The notes: generated from the sequence alone by a model not told the origin. 64,000 bases of DNA from Cucumibacter marinus DSM 18995 (GCF_000429865.1 NZ_AUCR01000001.1:372001-436000); one strand, 5' to 3'. Counted from the first letter of the stretch, positions 25,951 to 35,408 are shown. Program-made: numbers and translations.

Positions 25951-28197
25951 TTGTCGATCGGTTTTGGGCTTGAGCGCCTTGGGTTTATCACCCTCAAATA
26001 TCCCAAGGTGGCGGGTGCACTTGTGCTCGCGTTTACCGCTTTCTGCTTCTACATGGTCCCGCAGATGTCGACCGACGGCAATCTGCTCAGGATGTATAGC
26101 GGTTCGGGGGAGCAGTTCGAGAACTACGAGGAACTGCGTGACACGTTCGGCACGTTCGAGAACGACTTCTACCTGCTCGTACATTCCGACAAGCTGACCG
26201 ATCCCGAGGTGCTGGAGGAAATCCGCACCATCGCGCTCGATCTGGCTCTCAACGAATATGCGGTGGGGACGCTGTCCCCTTTCTCCCTGCGTAAACCGAC
26301 GGAAGATCCGGGCACAACGGTGCCCGCGGTGCCGGAGAATATGCAGACGTCCGAGGAAGTGGCCGCCGCGCTCAACGATCTGCGCGAAAACGACCCGATG
26401 ATGCGCAACCTCATCCTCGAGGACAACAAGGGCATGGTCCTGATCATGTTCCCGGCGAGCGAAGTGGGCTCGGTGTGGAACGAGACCGACATGATCGAAA
26501 GCCTTGAGGAGCTTGTCGCCTATTACGACAGCCCCGATTACACGCTGCAGATCACCGGCCCGCCGATCTGGACCAAGGAATTGCTCGATGCGAGCCTGCA
26601 GGACCAGGTCAAGTTCACCTCGATCGGCATGGGGCTCGGCTTCCTGATCGCGCTCGTGGTGTTCCGCTCTTTCTGGAGCGCGGTGATTGCCACAACGGCG
26701 CCGTTCATCTCGGTTTTCTGGGTTATCGGTGTGGTGACCACGGTCTTCGGTTCGTTCACCTTCCTCACCAATATCGTGACGGCGCTGGTGCTGGTGATCG
26801 CCTTCGCGGAGAGCCTGTATTTCTGTTTCTACTGGCTGAGGCTGTGGAACGAGGGTGAAGACCCGCACAAGGCCATCCGCATGACGGTGGAACGCGTCAG
26901 CCCGGCCTGTGCGCTGACCTCGATCACAACTCTGATCGCCTTCTCCTCGCTGCTGCTCACCCAGGGCCAGGGCATCCAGGAATTCGCCGCCTCCGGCGCG
27001 ATTGCGGTGATCATCGCCTTCGTGGCACTGGTGACCTTCCTGCCGCTCGTGCTGATGCTGGCGCTCAAGCTCGGGTTCAAGGGCGTACGCAGCCCCTCGG
27101 TCGCGGTGACGGCGATCATCCCGGTCGCACAGTTCGCGACCAATCGCGGCTACAAATTCCTGGCCGCGCTCGGCATCGTGCTGACGGTTCTGCTGCTCTA
27201 CCCGCACCTGACCATCGAACCGCGCTTCTCGTTCCGCGACTACCTGCCGTCCAACAGCCAGGCGCTCGAGACTTCCAAGGATATCGACCAAGGCGTGGGC
27301 GGGGTGTCGCCGATCTATATTTCGGTGCCGCTCGAAGACGCCGTCGCCGATGTGACCGACAAGGATTTCGAGACCATCCAGACGGTCCACGACATTGCCG
27401 AGAGCGTGTTCGGGGAGAACAAGGTGATCTCCGCAGCGAGCTTCTCGCACTATTCGGATTCCGGGTTCACGCGCGACCAGATCTTCGATGCTGTGGGGCC
27501 CTTCCTCAAACGCCGCTTCATCACCGATGATGGCCAGATGGCGCTGGTGACCGCCTTCACGCCGACCTCGTCCTCCTCGACCGATATCCGCGAACAGGTG
27601 ATCGAGGCCGAACGACTACTCGAAGAATCGGGGGTCGAGGGCGCGAAGGTAGCCGGGTTCCGGGTGTTGTCGGCCTTCGCCAGCGTCGACATGATCCAGT
27701 CGCTGCAGAACGGGCTGACAATCGCCGTGATCGTCGCGATCGGGGTGATCGGGCTCGCCTTCCGCTCCTGGAAGGTGGCCGTCGTCTCCATCGTGCCGAA
27801 CTTTCTGCCGATCCTGGGTACCGAGTTCTATTTGTGGATATCCGGTACGGGGCTGCAGATCACGACCGTCATCTCCTTGACGATCGCCTTCGGTATCGCG
27901 GTGGATGACACGATCCACTTCCTGGCCCATTATAAGCGGGCGCGGGACGAAGGGCTCGATGCAGTCGAGGCGGTCGACCGCACGCTGGTGCGTGTGGGGC
28001 CGGCACTGGTAGCGACCACGCTGATCCTGTGCGTCGGCTGTTCGGTCGTTATGTTTTCGGCGCTGCCACAAGTTGCACTTTTTGGTACGCTAACCGTACT
28101 CACACTCGTTCTTGCGCTGATCGGCGATCTTTTCATATTGCCGGCTGTGTTGGTCGCCGGGGGGCGGATATTCGGAAAAGTCGGAGGAAAGAATTGA
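25951..28197 (+). CDS. RND/MMPL-type exporter
   Basis: A 748-residue inner-membrane protein of the RND superfamily in the MMPL/Patched-like branch, which often carries lipids or hydrophobic molecules. It has two halves, each with one membrane helix, a large periplasmic loop (about 40-220 and 425-600) and five clustered helices. The second half has the canonical proton-relay motif FGIAVDDTIHFLAHY; the first has AFAESLYFCFYW, where Glu287 takes the place of the usual Asp. The start is TTG at 25951 with GGAG/GAGCGAG just upstream. The stop overlaps the next start (TGATG). Confidence 0.88.
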   Translation: MSIGFGLERLGFITLKYPKVAGALVLAFTAFCFYMVPQMSTDGNLLRMYSGSGEQFENYEELRDTFGTFENDFYLLVHSDKLTDPEVLEEIRTIALDLALNEYAVGTLSPFSLRKPTEDPGTTVPAVPENMQTSEEVAAALNDLRENDPMMRNLILEDNKGMVLIMFPASEVGSVWNETDMIESLEELVAYYDSPDYTLQITGPPIWTKELLDASLQDQVKFTSIGMGLGFLIALVVFRSFWSAVIATTAPFISVFWVIGVVTTVFGSFTFLTNIVTALVLVIAFAESLYFCFYWLRLWNEGEDPHKAIRMTVERVSPACALTSITTLIAFSSLLLTQGQGIQEFAASGAIAVIIAFVALVTFLPLVLMLALKLGFKGVRSPSVAVTAIIPVAQFATNRGYKFLAALGIVLTVLLLYPHLTIEPRFSFRDYLPSNSQALETSKDIDQGVGGVSPIYISVPLEDAVADVTDKDFETIQTVHDIAESVFGENKVISAASFSHYSDSGFTRDQIFDAVGPFLKRRFITDDGQMALVTAFTPTSSSSTDIREQVIEAERLLEESGVEGAKVAGFRVLSAFASVDMIQSLQNGLTIAVIVAIGVIGLAFRSWKVAVVSIVPNFLPILGTEFYLWISGTGLQITTVISLTIAFGIAVDDTIHFLAHYKRARDEGLDAVEAVDRTLVRVGPALVATTLILCVGCSVVMFSALPQVALFGTLTVLTLVLALIGDLFILPAVLVAGGRIFGKVGGKN

Positions 28198-28733
28198 TGA
28201 TTTCGTTCAAGACGGCCCGTAATGCCGCAGTAGCCGGCATTCTCGCGCTTGGCGCGATGGCCAGCATTGCTGCACCGGCCCAGGCCGCCGAAGAGGATGT
28301 GGCGCTGATCAAAGCCTATGTGGGCAAGTGGATCGGCCGCGGATCGGCGCATTTCGCCGATCAGGAGAACCCCGAAAGCATCCAGTGCCGCATGGACGTC
28401 AAGGATGCCGACCGGATTCGCATCCATGTGGATTCGCGCTGCTCGCTGGCGAGCGTGGTGGTGAAGGTCGGGGGTACCCTCGCCTATAACCAGAGCGCAG
28501 ACCAGTATGAAGCGATCGTCAATGCGGGCAGCTTCACCGGTACCGCTGTCGGCGAACGCCGCGGCCAGTCGCTGGTATTCCAGCTGCGCGACTACACCGC
28601 AGAAAACGACGCCAAGTTCGACGTCGATGCCAGCCTGGCGCTGGATGACGGCGCCATCGCGCTCAACCTCAACCTGCGCAACAAGGACACCGGCGGGGTC
28701 ACCACCGCTTCTGTCCCGTTTGCCCGGCGCTAG
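28197..28733 (+). CDS. Secreted protein coupled to the RND exporter, unknown family
   Basis: A 178-residue protein with a clear signal peptide (about residues 1-31, ending APAQA-AEED), so periplasmic. The mature part is about 147 residues, predicted mostly beta with alternating hydrophobic residues; it begins AYVGKWIGRGSAHF, which recalls lipocalin-like or nitrobindin-like barrels, though I cannot assign a family. Two cysteines (in IQCRMD and DSRCSLA) could form a disulfide. The ATG overlaps the RND stop by 1 nt and GGAGG lies 9 nt upstream. Its job is probably linked to the exporter, perhaps as a substrate carrier; this is inference. Confidence 0.75.
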   Translation: MISFKTARNAAVAGILALGAMASIAAPAQAAEEDVALIKAYVGKWIGRGSAHFADQENPESIQCRMDVKDADRIRIHVDSRCSLASVVVKVGGTLAYNQSADQYEAIVNAGSFTGTAVGERRGQSLVFQLRDYTAENDAKFDVDASLALDDGAIALNLNLRNKDTGGVTTASVPFARR

Positions 28734-28820
28734 AGCGTTTCCTGGTGAAGCGGACACCGGTTCACCGTTCGAAAACGCGGTAAAGCAATAGGCTTGCTCG
28801 CGGTGCCAGGGATCATGATC

Positions 28821-28849
28821 AAGGCCGGCCATTGTGCCGGCCTTTTTTG
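28821..28849 (+). terminator. Rho-independent terminator of the RND operon
   Basis: AAGGCCGGC (28821-28829), short loop, GCCGGCCTT (28836-28844), then TTTTTG. A strong 9-bp stem with a T-run, about 90 bp after the secreted-protein stop. Confidence 0.88.
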
Positions 28850-28855
28850 TTGCGC

Positions 28856-29254
28856 CTATTCCGCCGGCAACGTCACGACGAGTTGAGTGCCGCCATAACC
28901 ATGCACGCTGTCATGGGCGCGCACTACGATCTCGGACACGCCGTCAGGAATGTCGAGGCCGGTCAGTGACCGGGTGAAGGGCTGTTCGGTGACATGGGGG
29001 TGCAACAGGACGCGGGTTCCGAGCACGGTGCCGTCGGGTGCGAGCACCTCGAACCTGTCGGCATAGTGGTCCCAGCCCGTATCGGCATGGGCGATGGTTG
29101 CGGAAATGCGCCAGGTGCCGTCCGGCTCCCGGCTTGCCGAGGCATCACGTATGTCCGCCTCCCCGGCAAGGGCGGAGGGCGCGGCAGCCAGAGCAAGCAA
29201 AAGGGCCGCCGCGCCAAAAACCGTCCCGGTCGTGGAACCGACCGGAAATCGCAT
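28856..29254 (-). CDS. Small exported protein cotranscribed with ssb
   Basis: A 132-residue protein with a signal peptide (residues 1-30, ending APSALA-GEAD). The mature part of about 100 residues looks like an immunoglobulin-type beta domain (WRISATIAHADTGWDHYADR, EVLAPDGTVLGTRVLLHPH, then a final strand YGGTQLVVTLP). I do not know the family's function. Its start overlaps the ssb stop by 1 nt (TGATG), so it is translationally coupled to an SOS-controlled gene, which is odd for a periplasmic protein. Confidence 0.75.
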   Translation of the reverse strand: MRFPVGSTTGTVFGAAALLLALAAAPSALAGEADIRDASASREPDGTWRISATIAHADTGWDHYADRFEVLAPDGTVLGTRVLLHPHVTEQPFTRSLTGLDIPDGVSEIVVRAHDSVHGYGGTQLVVTLPAE

Positions 29255-29745
29255 CAGAACGGGATATCGTCGTCGACATCGCCGGTGTCGAAGCTCGGGG
29301 CATTGCCACCGCCGCCACCGCCGGCCGGGCGCGAACCACCTCCGCCGAAATTGCCGCCACCGCCGCCGCCAAAGTTGCCACCGCCGCCTTCACCGCGGCT
29401 GTCGAGCATGGTCAGCGACGAATTGAAGCCCTGCAGCACCACTTCGGTCGAGTAGCGCTCCTGACCGGACTGGTCTTCCCATTTCCGCGTCTGCAGCTGG
29501 CCTTCGAGGTAAACCTTGGATCCCTTGCGCAGATACTGCTCGGCAATCCGTGCCAGCCCCTCATTGAAGATCACGACCCTATGCCACTCGGTGCGCTCGC
29601 GCTGCTCACCCGAATTGCGGTCTTTCCAGCGCTCGGAAGTCGCCACCCGCAGATTGACGATGGGACGGCCGTCCTGGGTCTGGCGCACTTCGGGGTCGGC
29701 CCCCAGATTGCCGATGAGGATGACCTTGTTTACGCTGCCTGACAT
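29254..29745 (-). CDS. ssb: Single-stranded DNA-binding protein
   Basis: Coats single-stranded DNA in replication and repair. The 163-residue protein has the OB fold ([48 protein letters not shown]), a glycine-rich linker and the acidic C-terminal tip DVDDDIPF that recruits partner enzymes. The ATG at 29745 gives the family start; eight extra codons lie upstream in frame. An SOS box lies about 130 bp upstream. Confidence 0.97.
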   Translation of the reverse strand: MSGSVNKVILIGNLGADPEVRQTQDGRPIVNLRVATSERWKDRNSGEQRERTEWHRVVIFNEGLARIAEQYLRKGSKVYLEGQLQTRKWEDQSGQERYSTEVVLQGFNSSLTMLDSRGEGGGGNFGGGGGGNFGGGGSRPAGGGGGGNAPSFDTGDVDDDIPF

Positions 29746-29874
29746 ATCGAATTCCTTTCGCCGGGCCACGGGGCCCTGCCATGTCCGTCTGTTTTGCGCG
29801 CATCATAAGGGGGAAAACGCGGCTTTGCCCGGGCAAACCCGATCATCCACAGCGTTTTCGGCGCACATGTTTTT

Positions 29875-29889
29875 GTTCTCTTTATGTTC
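29875..29889 (-). promoter_or_regulatory. LexA (SOS) box upstream of ssb
   Basis: GTTC-TCTTTAT-GTTC (29875-29889), the alphaproteobacterial LexA site (GTTC-N7-GTTC, read GAAC-N7-GAAC on the minus strand). It lies 130 bp before ssb in the 336-bp divergent gap to the alkane-hydroxylase-like gene (29746-30081). Nothing else is obvious in this gap. Confidence 0.8.
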
Positions 29890-30081
29890 CATTTGCCCGA
29901 TCCCGTGTCAAGGCTGGCCCATTCTTTTCGCCCCGATCTGACCCCGTCAGGAGACAAAAAGCGGTTCTGTTGCAGCTTGCGCCGAGGCGCAATCTGCGGC
30001 AGGACAGGGCCGACCCGGCACCGGTAATTCGGCGGCCGTGACCGGTCCGAAGCACCGGTCCCAAGCCAGGAATGGAACCAG

Positions 30082-31263
30082 ATGAGTTCGACGACCACAT
30101 CTCCCGACAGGAAGCCGTTGTTGGCGCGCCGCGCGTTCAACACCGTCCGGTATTCGACGATGAACCTGTTCTTCATCTTCTCGACTATCGCGATGGCTGT
30201 GGGCGGCGGCTGGATGTGGTTCACGGTCGCCACGGCCTATTTCTTCGGCGGCATGGTCGAGGAATGGGTGGGCGATGCCGGTAATCGCGAGGATCTTCCC
30301 CCGGCCTGGTATCTCAATCTCCAGCTGCTTTTGACGCTTCCCCTGTCGGTGCTGATGACCGTTGTGTGCCTCAACACGGTCACCGACGGGTTCTGGTTCA
30401 TCGATACTGTGCTCTATGCCATCGGCTTTGATCCGGCGGCGGCGCGCGTGGCTACCGGTTTCTGGAGCACGCTTGGCGGGATCATGGGGCTCGGCGTTCT
30501 TTATGGCATGGGCGGGGTCATTGTTGCCCACGAGCTTGTGCACCGTACCGGGCAGACGCTCGACTATCTCATGGGCCGCTGGCTTCTGGCTTTCACCTGG
30601 GATACCGGCTTCGCCATCGAGCATGTCTATGGCCACCACAAGCATGTGGCGACAGAGCAGGACCCGGCGACAGCCAAACGCGGGGAGTATATCGGCGTTT
30701 TCGTCTTCCGCTCGACCTGGGGACAGATCCTGTCTGCCTATGGGTTCGAAAGGGCGCGGCTCGAACGCCGCGGCAAGAAGGATTTGTTTTTCAACAATCG
30801 CTTCTGGCGCGGCCAGCTGATGACCTTGGGCACCATCGCGCTGTTCGTCATCTTTGCCGGGCCTATCGGCATCCTGTGGGCCTTCCTCGCCGCCTTCATC
30901 GGCAAGTTCTATCTCGAGACCGTCAACTATATCGAACATTACGGGCTGGTCCGCGTGCCCGGCACCCGGGTTGAACCGCGCCACAGCTGGGACAGCCACC
31001 GCCGCGTTTCGACCGGCATGTTCTACAATCTGCCGCTGCACTCGAACCACCACACCTTCGCGACCAAGCCCTATTGGGAGCTCGAACAGAATGGTGGCAA
31101 GGCGCCCATGCTGCCGCTCGGCTATGTCCCGATGATCATTCTCGCGTTCTTCCCCGAGGTCTGGGCGGTCCTCTCCAAGGCCATGCTGCAGGAATGGGAC
31201 GAAAAGCTCGCCAGCGAAGGCGAACGCGAACTCCTCAAGGAACGCGGCCAGTTGTTGCGGTAG
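30082..31263 (+). CDS. AlkB-type alkane/fatty-acid monooxygenase
   Basis: A 393-residue membrane di-iron hydroxylase that oxidises terminal carbons of alkanes or related chains. The metal-binding histidine boxes are all present: HELVHR (150-155), HVYGHHKH (181-188) and HSNHH (320-324), with the AlkB signature NYIEHYG (282-288). About six membrane segments fit the fold. AGGAATGG lies upstream of the ATG. No rubredoxin, rubredoxin reductase or regulator is adjacent, so electron partners must be elsewhere. It separates ssb from uvrA, which are neighbours in many bacteria. Confidence 0.92.
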   Translation: MSSTTTSPDRKPLLARRAFNTVRYSTMNLFFIFSTIAMAVGGGWMWFTVATAYFFGGMVEEWVGDAGNREDLPPAWYLNLQLLLTLPLSVLMTVVCLNTVTDGFWFIDTVLYAIGFDPAAARVATGFWSTLGGIMGLGVLYGMGGVIVAHELVHRTGQTLDYLMGRWLLAFTWDTGFAIEHVYGHHKHVATEQDPATAKRGEYIGVFVFRSTWGQILSAYGFERARLERRGKKDLFFNNRFWRGQLMTLGTIALFVIFAGPIGILWAFLAAFIGKFYLETVNYIEHYGLVRVPGTRVEPRHSWDSHRRVSTGMFYNLPLHSNHHTFATKPYWELEQNGGKAPMLPLGYVPMIILAFFPEVWAVLSKAMLQEWDEKLASEGERELLKERGQLLR

Positions 31264-31691
31264 GCTGGCAGAAACACGGAATCCGCCTTTCCCTTATCGT
31301 CATTCCCGCGCCGGCGGGCACTAGCGCAGGGCGGCATTTCAAGACGACAGCACGAGCACTGTCCTCGTCCTGAACTCGGGGCGCGTGCTTCCCCTCCGTG
31401 CCGCCCCGGACTTGATCCGGAGGCCATGGGATTGATCATCGAGGTCCCGGCTCGGAGGCCGAGCAAGCACGGAGCGGCTGGTGGTCATTGTTGAGGCCCA
31501 TGCGCCAACCCCTTCGCCACCAGCGCTATGCCGCTAACTCACATGGATTCCCGCCTCGGCCGGAGCGAAGCGCCGGGCAATGCCTGCCGGCCCATGTCCT
31601 TGATCATATTCAGCTTCTCACCCGCCCCTGCCGTCGGCATGGCAGAGCATGTCAGGGGTTGTCCGGTGATCCGCTTGACATCGGGGCTTGC
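31264..31691. repeat. Intergenic region with dispersed rhizobial-type repeat
   Basis: No gene is visible between alkB and the uvrA promoter. A composite repeat at 31400-31463 (core CCGCCCCGGACTTGATCCGG, then GAGGTCCCGGCTC) recurs at 39691-39755, and its second half at 36358-36383. The cores are palindromic, so they can fold as hairpins. CATTCCCGCGCCGGCGGG near 31302 is another imperfect inverted repeat. Confidence 0.7.
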
Positions 31692-31706
31692 GTTCTTTTT
31701 ATGTTC
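31692..31706 (+). promoter_or_regulatory. LexA (SOS) box upstream of uvrA
   Basis: GTTC-TTTTTAT-GTTC (31692-31706), 114 bp before the uvrA start. It differs from the ssb box at only one position of the 15, so both genes should be induced together by DNA damage. Confidence 0.82.
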
Positions 31707-31819
31707 TCGGTACCGCATAGCACGCCGAATGCCTACATAAGGCCCGGACGTTTCACGGTGGTCCGATGCCGCCGCGTTGCGTATCCCGTACACAGCCCGT
31801 TTCAAGGATTACCCGGCTC

Positions 31820-34723
31820 ATGTCATCGACCCGGCCTACACCGTCGCCGCTGAACCGCGAGATCGTCATTCGCGGGGCCAAGGAGCACAATCTCAAATCC
31901 GTGGACCTGACCCTGCCGCGCGACCAGTTGATCGTGATGACGGGGCTTTCCGGCTCGGGCAAATCCTCGCTCGCCTTCGACACCATCTATGCAGAGGGCC
32001 AGCGCCGCTATGTCGAATCGCTTTCGGCCTATGCGCGCCAGTTCCTTGAAATGATGCAAAAGCCCGATGTCGAGAGCATTGAAGGGCTGAGCCCCGCCAT
32101 CTCCATCGAGCAGAAGACCACCTCGCGCAATCCGCGCTCGACCGTGGGCACGGTCACCGAGATCTACGACTATATGCGCCTGCTTTTCGCGCGCGTCGGC
32201 ATTCCCTATTCGCCGGCCACGGGCCTGCCGATCGAAAGCCAGACGGTCACCCAGATGGTCGACAAGGTGCTGGAGCTCGAAGAAGGAACGAGGCTCTATC
32301 TGCTGGCGCCGATCGTGCGGGGCCGCAAGGGCGAATACCGCAAGGAACTCGCCGAGCTGATGAAAAAGGGCTTTCAGCGGGTCAAGATCGACGGAGAATT
32401 CCACGAGATCCCCGACGCCCCTGCCCTCGACAAGAAGATCAAGCACGACATCGAAGTGGTGGTCGACCGAATCGTTGTCGGGCCCGACATGCAGTCGCGG
32501 CTTGCCGACAGTTTCGAGACCGCCTTGCGGCTGACCGACGGTATTGCCATCGCCGAGTTCGCCGACAAGACCGAGGACAATGGCGAACCCGCGCGCCTGA
32601 TCTTTTCGGAGAAGTTCGCTTGCCCGGTTTCCGGCTTCACCATTGCCGAGATCGAGCCGCGCCTGTTCTCGTTCAACAACCCGTTCGGTGCCTGCCCGGT
32701 CTGCGACGGGTTGGGTAGCGAAACCCAGATCGACCCCGAGCTGGTGGTGCCGGACGAAACGCTGAGCCTTAAAAAGGGCGCCATCGTGCCCTGGTCGCGC
32801 ACCTCCGCTCCCTATTACCAGCAGACGCTCGAGGCCGTGTGCAAGCATTTCGGTGCCAGCACCGCGACGCCATGGGCTGAATTGCCGACGGAGGTGCGGA
32901 TTGCTGTGCTCTACGGCACGGACGGGAAAAAGATCGACTTCGTCTATGACGACGGCTTGCGCTCCTACAAGACCTCCAAACCCTTTGAAGGGGTGATCGG
33001 CAATCTCACCCGCCGTTTCCGCGAAACCGAAAGCGCGGGTATGCGCGAGGAGATCGAGAAGTATATGTCCGCCGCGCCTTGCGAGGCATGCGACGGCTAC
33101 CGGCTGAAGCCCGAAGCGCTGGCCGTCAAGATCGCCGGGCTGCATGTGGGCCAGGTCTCGGCCATGTCGATCAAGGGCGCGCATGAATGGTTCGAGGCCC
33201 TGCCTGCCGAACTCAACGACACCCAGCGCGAAATCGGCGAACGCATTCTCAAGGAGATCCGCGAGCGGCTGAGCTTCCTCAACGATGTCGGGCTCGACTA
33301 TCTCACGCTGAGCCGGAACTCCGGATCTCTTTCGGGCGGCGAAAGCCAGCGCATCCGGCTGGCGAGCCAGATCGGGTCCGGGCTGACCGGTGTTCTCTAC
33401 GTGCTCGACGAACCTTCGATCGGGCTGCATCAGCGCGATAATGCGCGGCTGTTGGAAACGCTGAGGCGGCTGCGGGATCTCGGCAATACGGTGATCGTGG
33501 TCGAGCATGACGAAGACGCGATCCTGACCGCGGACCATGTGGTCGATATCGGGCCGGGTGCCGGCGTGCATGGCGGGCAGATCGTCGCCGAAGGCAGGCC
33601 GGAGGACATTCTGGCGCATCCCGACAGCCTGACCGGGCAATATCTGAGCGGCCGCAAGGCAATCGCGGTGCCAGCCGAACGGCGCGACATTTCGAAGACC
33701 CGGCGGTTGAGCCTGACCGGTGCGACCGGCAACAACCTCAAGGATGTCTCTGTCGATGTGCCGCTGGGCACGTTCATCGCCGTGACCGGGGTGTCGGGCG
33801 GCGGCAAGTCGACCCTGATCATCGATACGCTCTACCAGGCGATTGCCCGCAAGCTGAATGGGGCGCGGGTGCACCCTGCCCCCTATGAAACGCTGGCCGG
33901 TCTCGAATTCCTCGACAAGATCATCGATATCGACCAGTCCCCGATCGGGCGGACGCCGCGGTCGAACCCGGCGACCTATACCGGGGCTTTCACGCCGATC
34001 CGCGAGTGGTTCGCCGGGCTGCCGGAGGCCAAGGCGCGTGGATATGCGCCGGGTCGCTTCTCCTTCAACGTCAAGGGCGGGCGCTGCGAGGCGTGCCAGG
34101 GCGATGGCGTCATCAAGATCGAGATGCACTTCCTGCCGGACGTCTACGTCACCTGCGATGTCTGCAAGGGCAAGCGCTACAATCGCGAGACGCTCGAGGT
34201 CGAGTTCAAGGGCAAATCGATCTCCGATGTGCTCGACATGACAGTCGATGAAGCCGTCGAGTTCTTCTCCGCCGTGCCCGCGATCCGCGACAAGATGAAG
34301 ACGCTGCAGCGCGTCGGCCTCGGTTACGTGAAGGTCGGGCAGCCGGCAACAACCCTGTCAGGCGGCGAGGCGCAGCGGGTCAAGCTCTCCAAGGAGCTTT
34401 CGAAGCGCGCGACAGGGCGAACGCTCTACCTGCTGGACGAGCCGACAACCGGCCTGCATTTTCACGATGTGGCCAAGTTGCTCGAGGTGCTGCACGAGCT
34501 GGTGGAGACCGGGAACACGGTGCTGGTCATCGAGCACAATCTCGAGGTCATCAAGACCGCAGACTGGATCATCGACCTTGGTCCCGAAGGCGGGGATGGC
34601 GGCGGCGAGATCGTGGCGATTGGCCGGCCCGAGGATATCGTCGAGGAGCCGCGCTCCTATACCGGCAAATTCCTCAAGGAACTGCTGGATCGGCGCGACG
34701 GGGTGGCCTCGGCGGCAGAATAA
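31820..34723 (+). CDS. uvrA: Excinuclease ABC subunit A
   Basis: DNA-damage sensor ATPase of nucleotide-excision repair. The 967-residue protein has two ABC halves (Walker [10 protein letters not shown] and GVSGGGKST; signature [16 protein letters not shown] and [15 protein letters not shown]). Zinc modules are CEAC...CDVC in the second half and CEAC in the middle. In the first module the family CPxCG reads CPVSG (Cys268, Ser271), so one ligand is replaced; the pair CPVC further on is normal. Start ATG at 31820 after AAGGA; the frame begins 18 codons earlier. A terminator follows. Confidence 0.97.
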   Translation: MSSTRPTPSPLNREIVIRGAKEHNLKSVDLTLPRDQLIVMTGLSGSGKSSLAFDTIYAEGQRRYVESLSAYARQFLEMMQKPDVESIEGLSPAISIEQKTTSRNPRSTVGTVTEIYDYMRLLFARVGIPYSPATGLPIESQTVTQMVDKVLELEEGTRLYLLAPIVRGRKGEYRKELAELMKKGFQRVKIDGEFHEIPDAPALDKKIKHDIEVVVDRIVVGPDMQSRLADSFETALRLTDGIAIAEFADKTEDNGEPARLIFSEKFACPVSGFTIAEIEPRLFSFNNPFGACPVCDGLGSETQIDPELVVPDETLSLKKGAIVPWSRTSAPYYQQTLEAVCKHFGASTATPWAELPTEVRIAVLYGTDGKKIDFVYDDGLRSYKTSKPFEGVIGNLTRRFRETESAGMREEIEKYMSAAPCEACDGYRLKPEALAVKIAGLHVGQVSAMSIKGAHEWFEALPAELNDTQREIGERILKEIRERLSFLNDVGLDYLTLSRNSGSLSGGESQRIRLASQIGSGLTGVLYVLDEPSIGLHQRDNARLLETLRRLRDLGNTVIVVEHDEDAILTADHVVDIGPGAGVHGGQIVAEGRPEDILAHPDSLTGQYLSGRKAIAVPAERRDISKTRRLSLTGATGNNLKDVSVDVPLGTFIAVTGVSGGGKSTLIIDTLYQAIARKLNGARVHPAPYETLAGLEFLDKIIDIDQSPIGRTPRSNPATYTGAFTPIREWFAGLPEAKARGYAPGRFSFNVKGGRCEACQGDGVIKIEMHFLPDVYVTCDVCKGKRYNRETLEVEFKGKSISDVLDMTVDEAVEFFSAVPAIRDKMKTLQRVGLGYVKVGQPATTLSGGEAQRVKLSKELSKRATGRTLYLLDEPTTGLHFHDVAKLLEVLHELVETGNTVLVIEHNLEVIKTADWIIDLGPEGGDGGGEIVAIGRPEDIVEEPRSYTGKFLKELLDRRDGVASAAE

Positions 34724-34750
34724 CGCCTATCCCTCTGCGGCTTGGATGCG

Positions 34751-34776
34751 AAGGCGGTCCGCGTGGCCGCCTTTTT
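34751..34776 (+). terminator. Terminator after uvrA
   Basis: AAGGCGG (34751-34757), 9-nt loop, CCGCCTT (34767-34773), then TTTC. About 30 bp after the uvrA stop. Between here and 34976 I see no gene. Confidence 0.8.
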
Positions 34777-34976
34777 CATGTGCCGATTTCAGCGGGTTGC
34801 GCTGAGCGCATGGGGGGCCATGAATCCATCCCACCGGGTTTACGGGTATTTTGTGACCGTTTTTGCGTGTCTGCATGCGTCAGGCGCATATCGATCCTGC
34901 ACATGGCTGCATAGCAGCGCCGGGCGAACGCCCCTAGGATTCTCGTGTTGTCTTTCATCATTCAAGAGGCAGGGCG

Positions 34977-35159
34977 ATGAACCGGCAGGCGGCAAAAATG
35001 CGGCAATATCTGGACGTTAAGCAGGCAGTGCGGGAGATCGATATCGATATCCGGCTGGCCTGTGACGATCTGGGGATTCCCAGGAACGCGATTTTCGAGA
35101 TGCAGGCCGGCGATCTGCATTGCTTTCGGCGCGGGGGCTGTGACGCAAGGATTCGTTAA
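34977..35159 (+). CDS. Possible 60-residue protein
   Basis: A short open frame starting MNRQAAKMRQYLDVKQAVRE with AGGCAGGG close to its ATG. The composition (helical start, acidic middle DIDIRLACDDLGIP, two cysteines) is plausible for a small cytoplasmic protein, but I know no family and it could be chance. It lies upstream of the DUF1127 pair. Confidence 0.35.
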   Translation: MNRQAAKMRQYLDVKQAVREIDIDIRLACDDLGIPRNAIFEMQAGDLHCFRRGGCDARIR

Positions 35160-35163
35160 TTTG

Positions 35164-35182
35164 CCATGCAAAAAATGCATGG
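35164..35182. promoter_or_regulatory. Inverted repeat upstream of the DUF1127 pair
   Basis: CCATGCA-AAAAA-TGCATGG is a perfect 7-bp inverted repeat with a 5-nt centre, 77 bp before the first DUF1127 start. Position and symmetry suit an operator; it is not followed by a T-run and so is not a good terminator. Confidence 0.45.
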
Positions 35183-35258
35183 GCGGCTTGCGATTTACCC
35201 CTCTGCTCATTCCCCTCCATCGGCACTATCTCAGCGCTGTCAGCAATGGAGAAGACCG

Positions 35259-35408
35259 ATGAACATCGCAGCTAGCTTCCGCAAGTGGAATTCCTTCCGC
35301 CGCACCGTCCGCGAACTCGAAAGCCTTGATGACCGTGCACTGCACGATCTGGGCCTGACCCGCGGCGAAATCCGCTTTGTGGCACGCAACCAGGCCGCCC
35401 GCGTCTAA
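35259..35408 (+). CDS. DUF1127 small protein, copy 1
   Basis: A 49-residue protein, start MNIAASFRKWNSFRRTVREL, ending LGLTRGEIRFVARNQAARV. It matches the DUF1127 family of short arginine-rich proteins (RxLxxLDDRxLxDLGLTRxEI). Members in other alphaproteobacteria influence RNA turnover, phosphate and stress responses; no enzyme activity is known. GGAGAAG precedes the ATG. It is followed 40 bp later by a close paralogue. Confidence 0.85.
   Translation: MNIAASFRKWNSFRRTVRELESLDDRALHDLGLTRGEIRFVARNQAARV

Noticed and set aside
31264-31819. Coding frames between alkB and uvrA
   Set aside because: The short frames there cross repeat cores and the SOS box and show no protein features.
31823-34129. 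A 768-codon minus-strand frame
   Set aside because: Antisense to uvrA; low-complexity His/Asp/Arg composition of a shadow.
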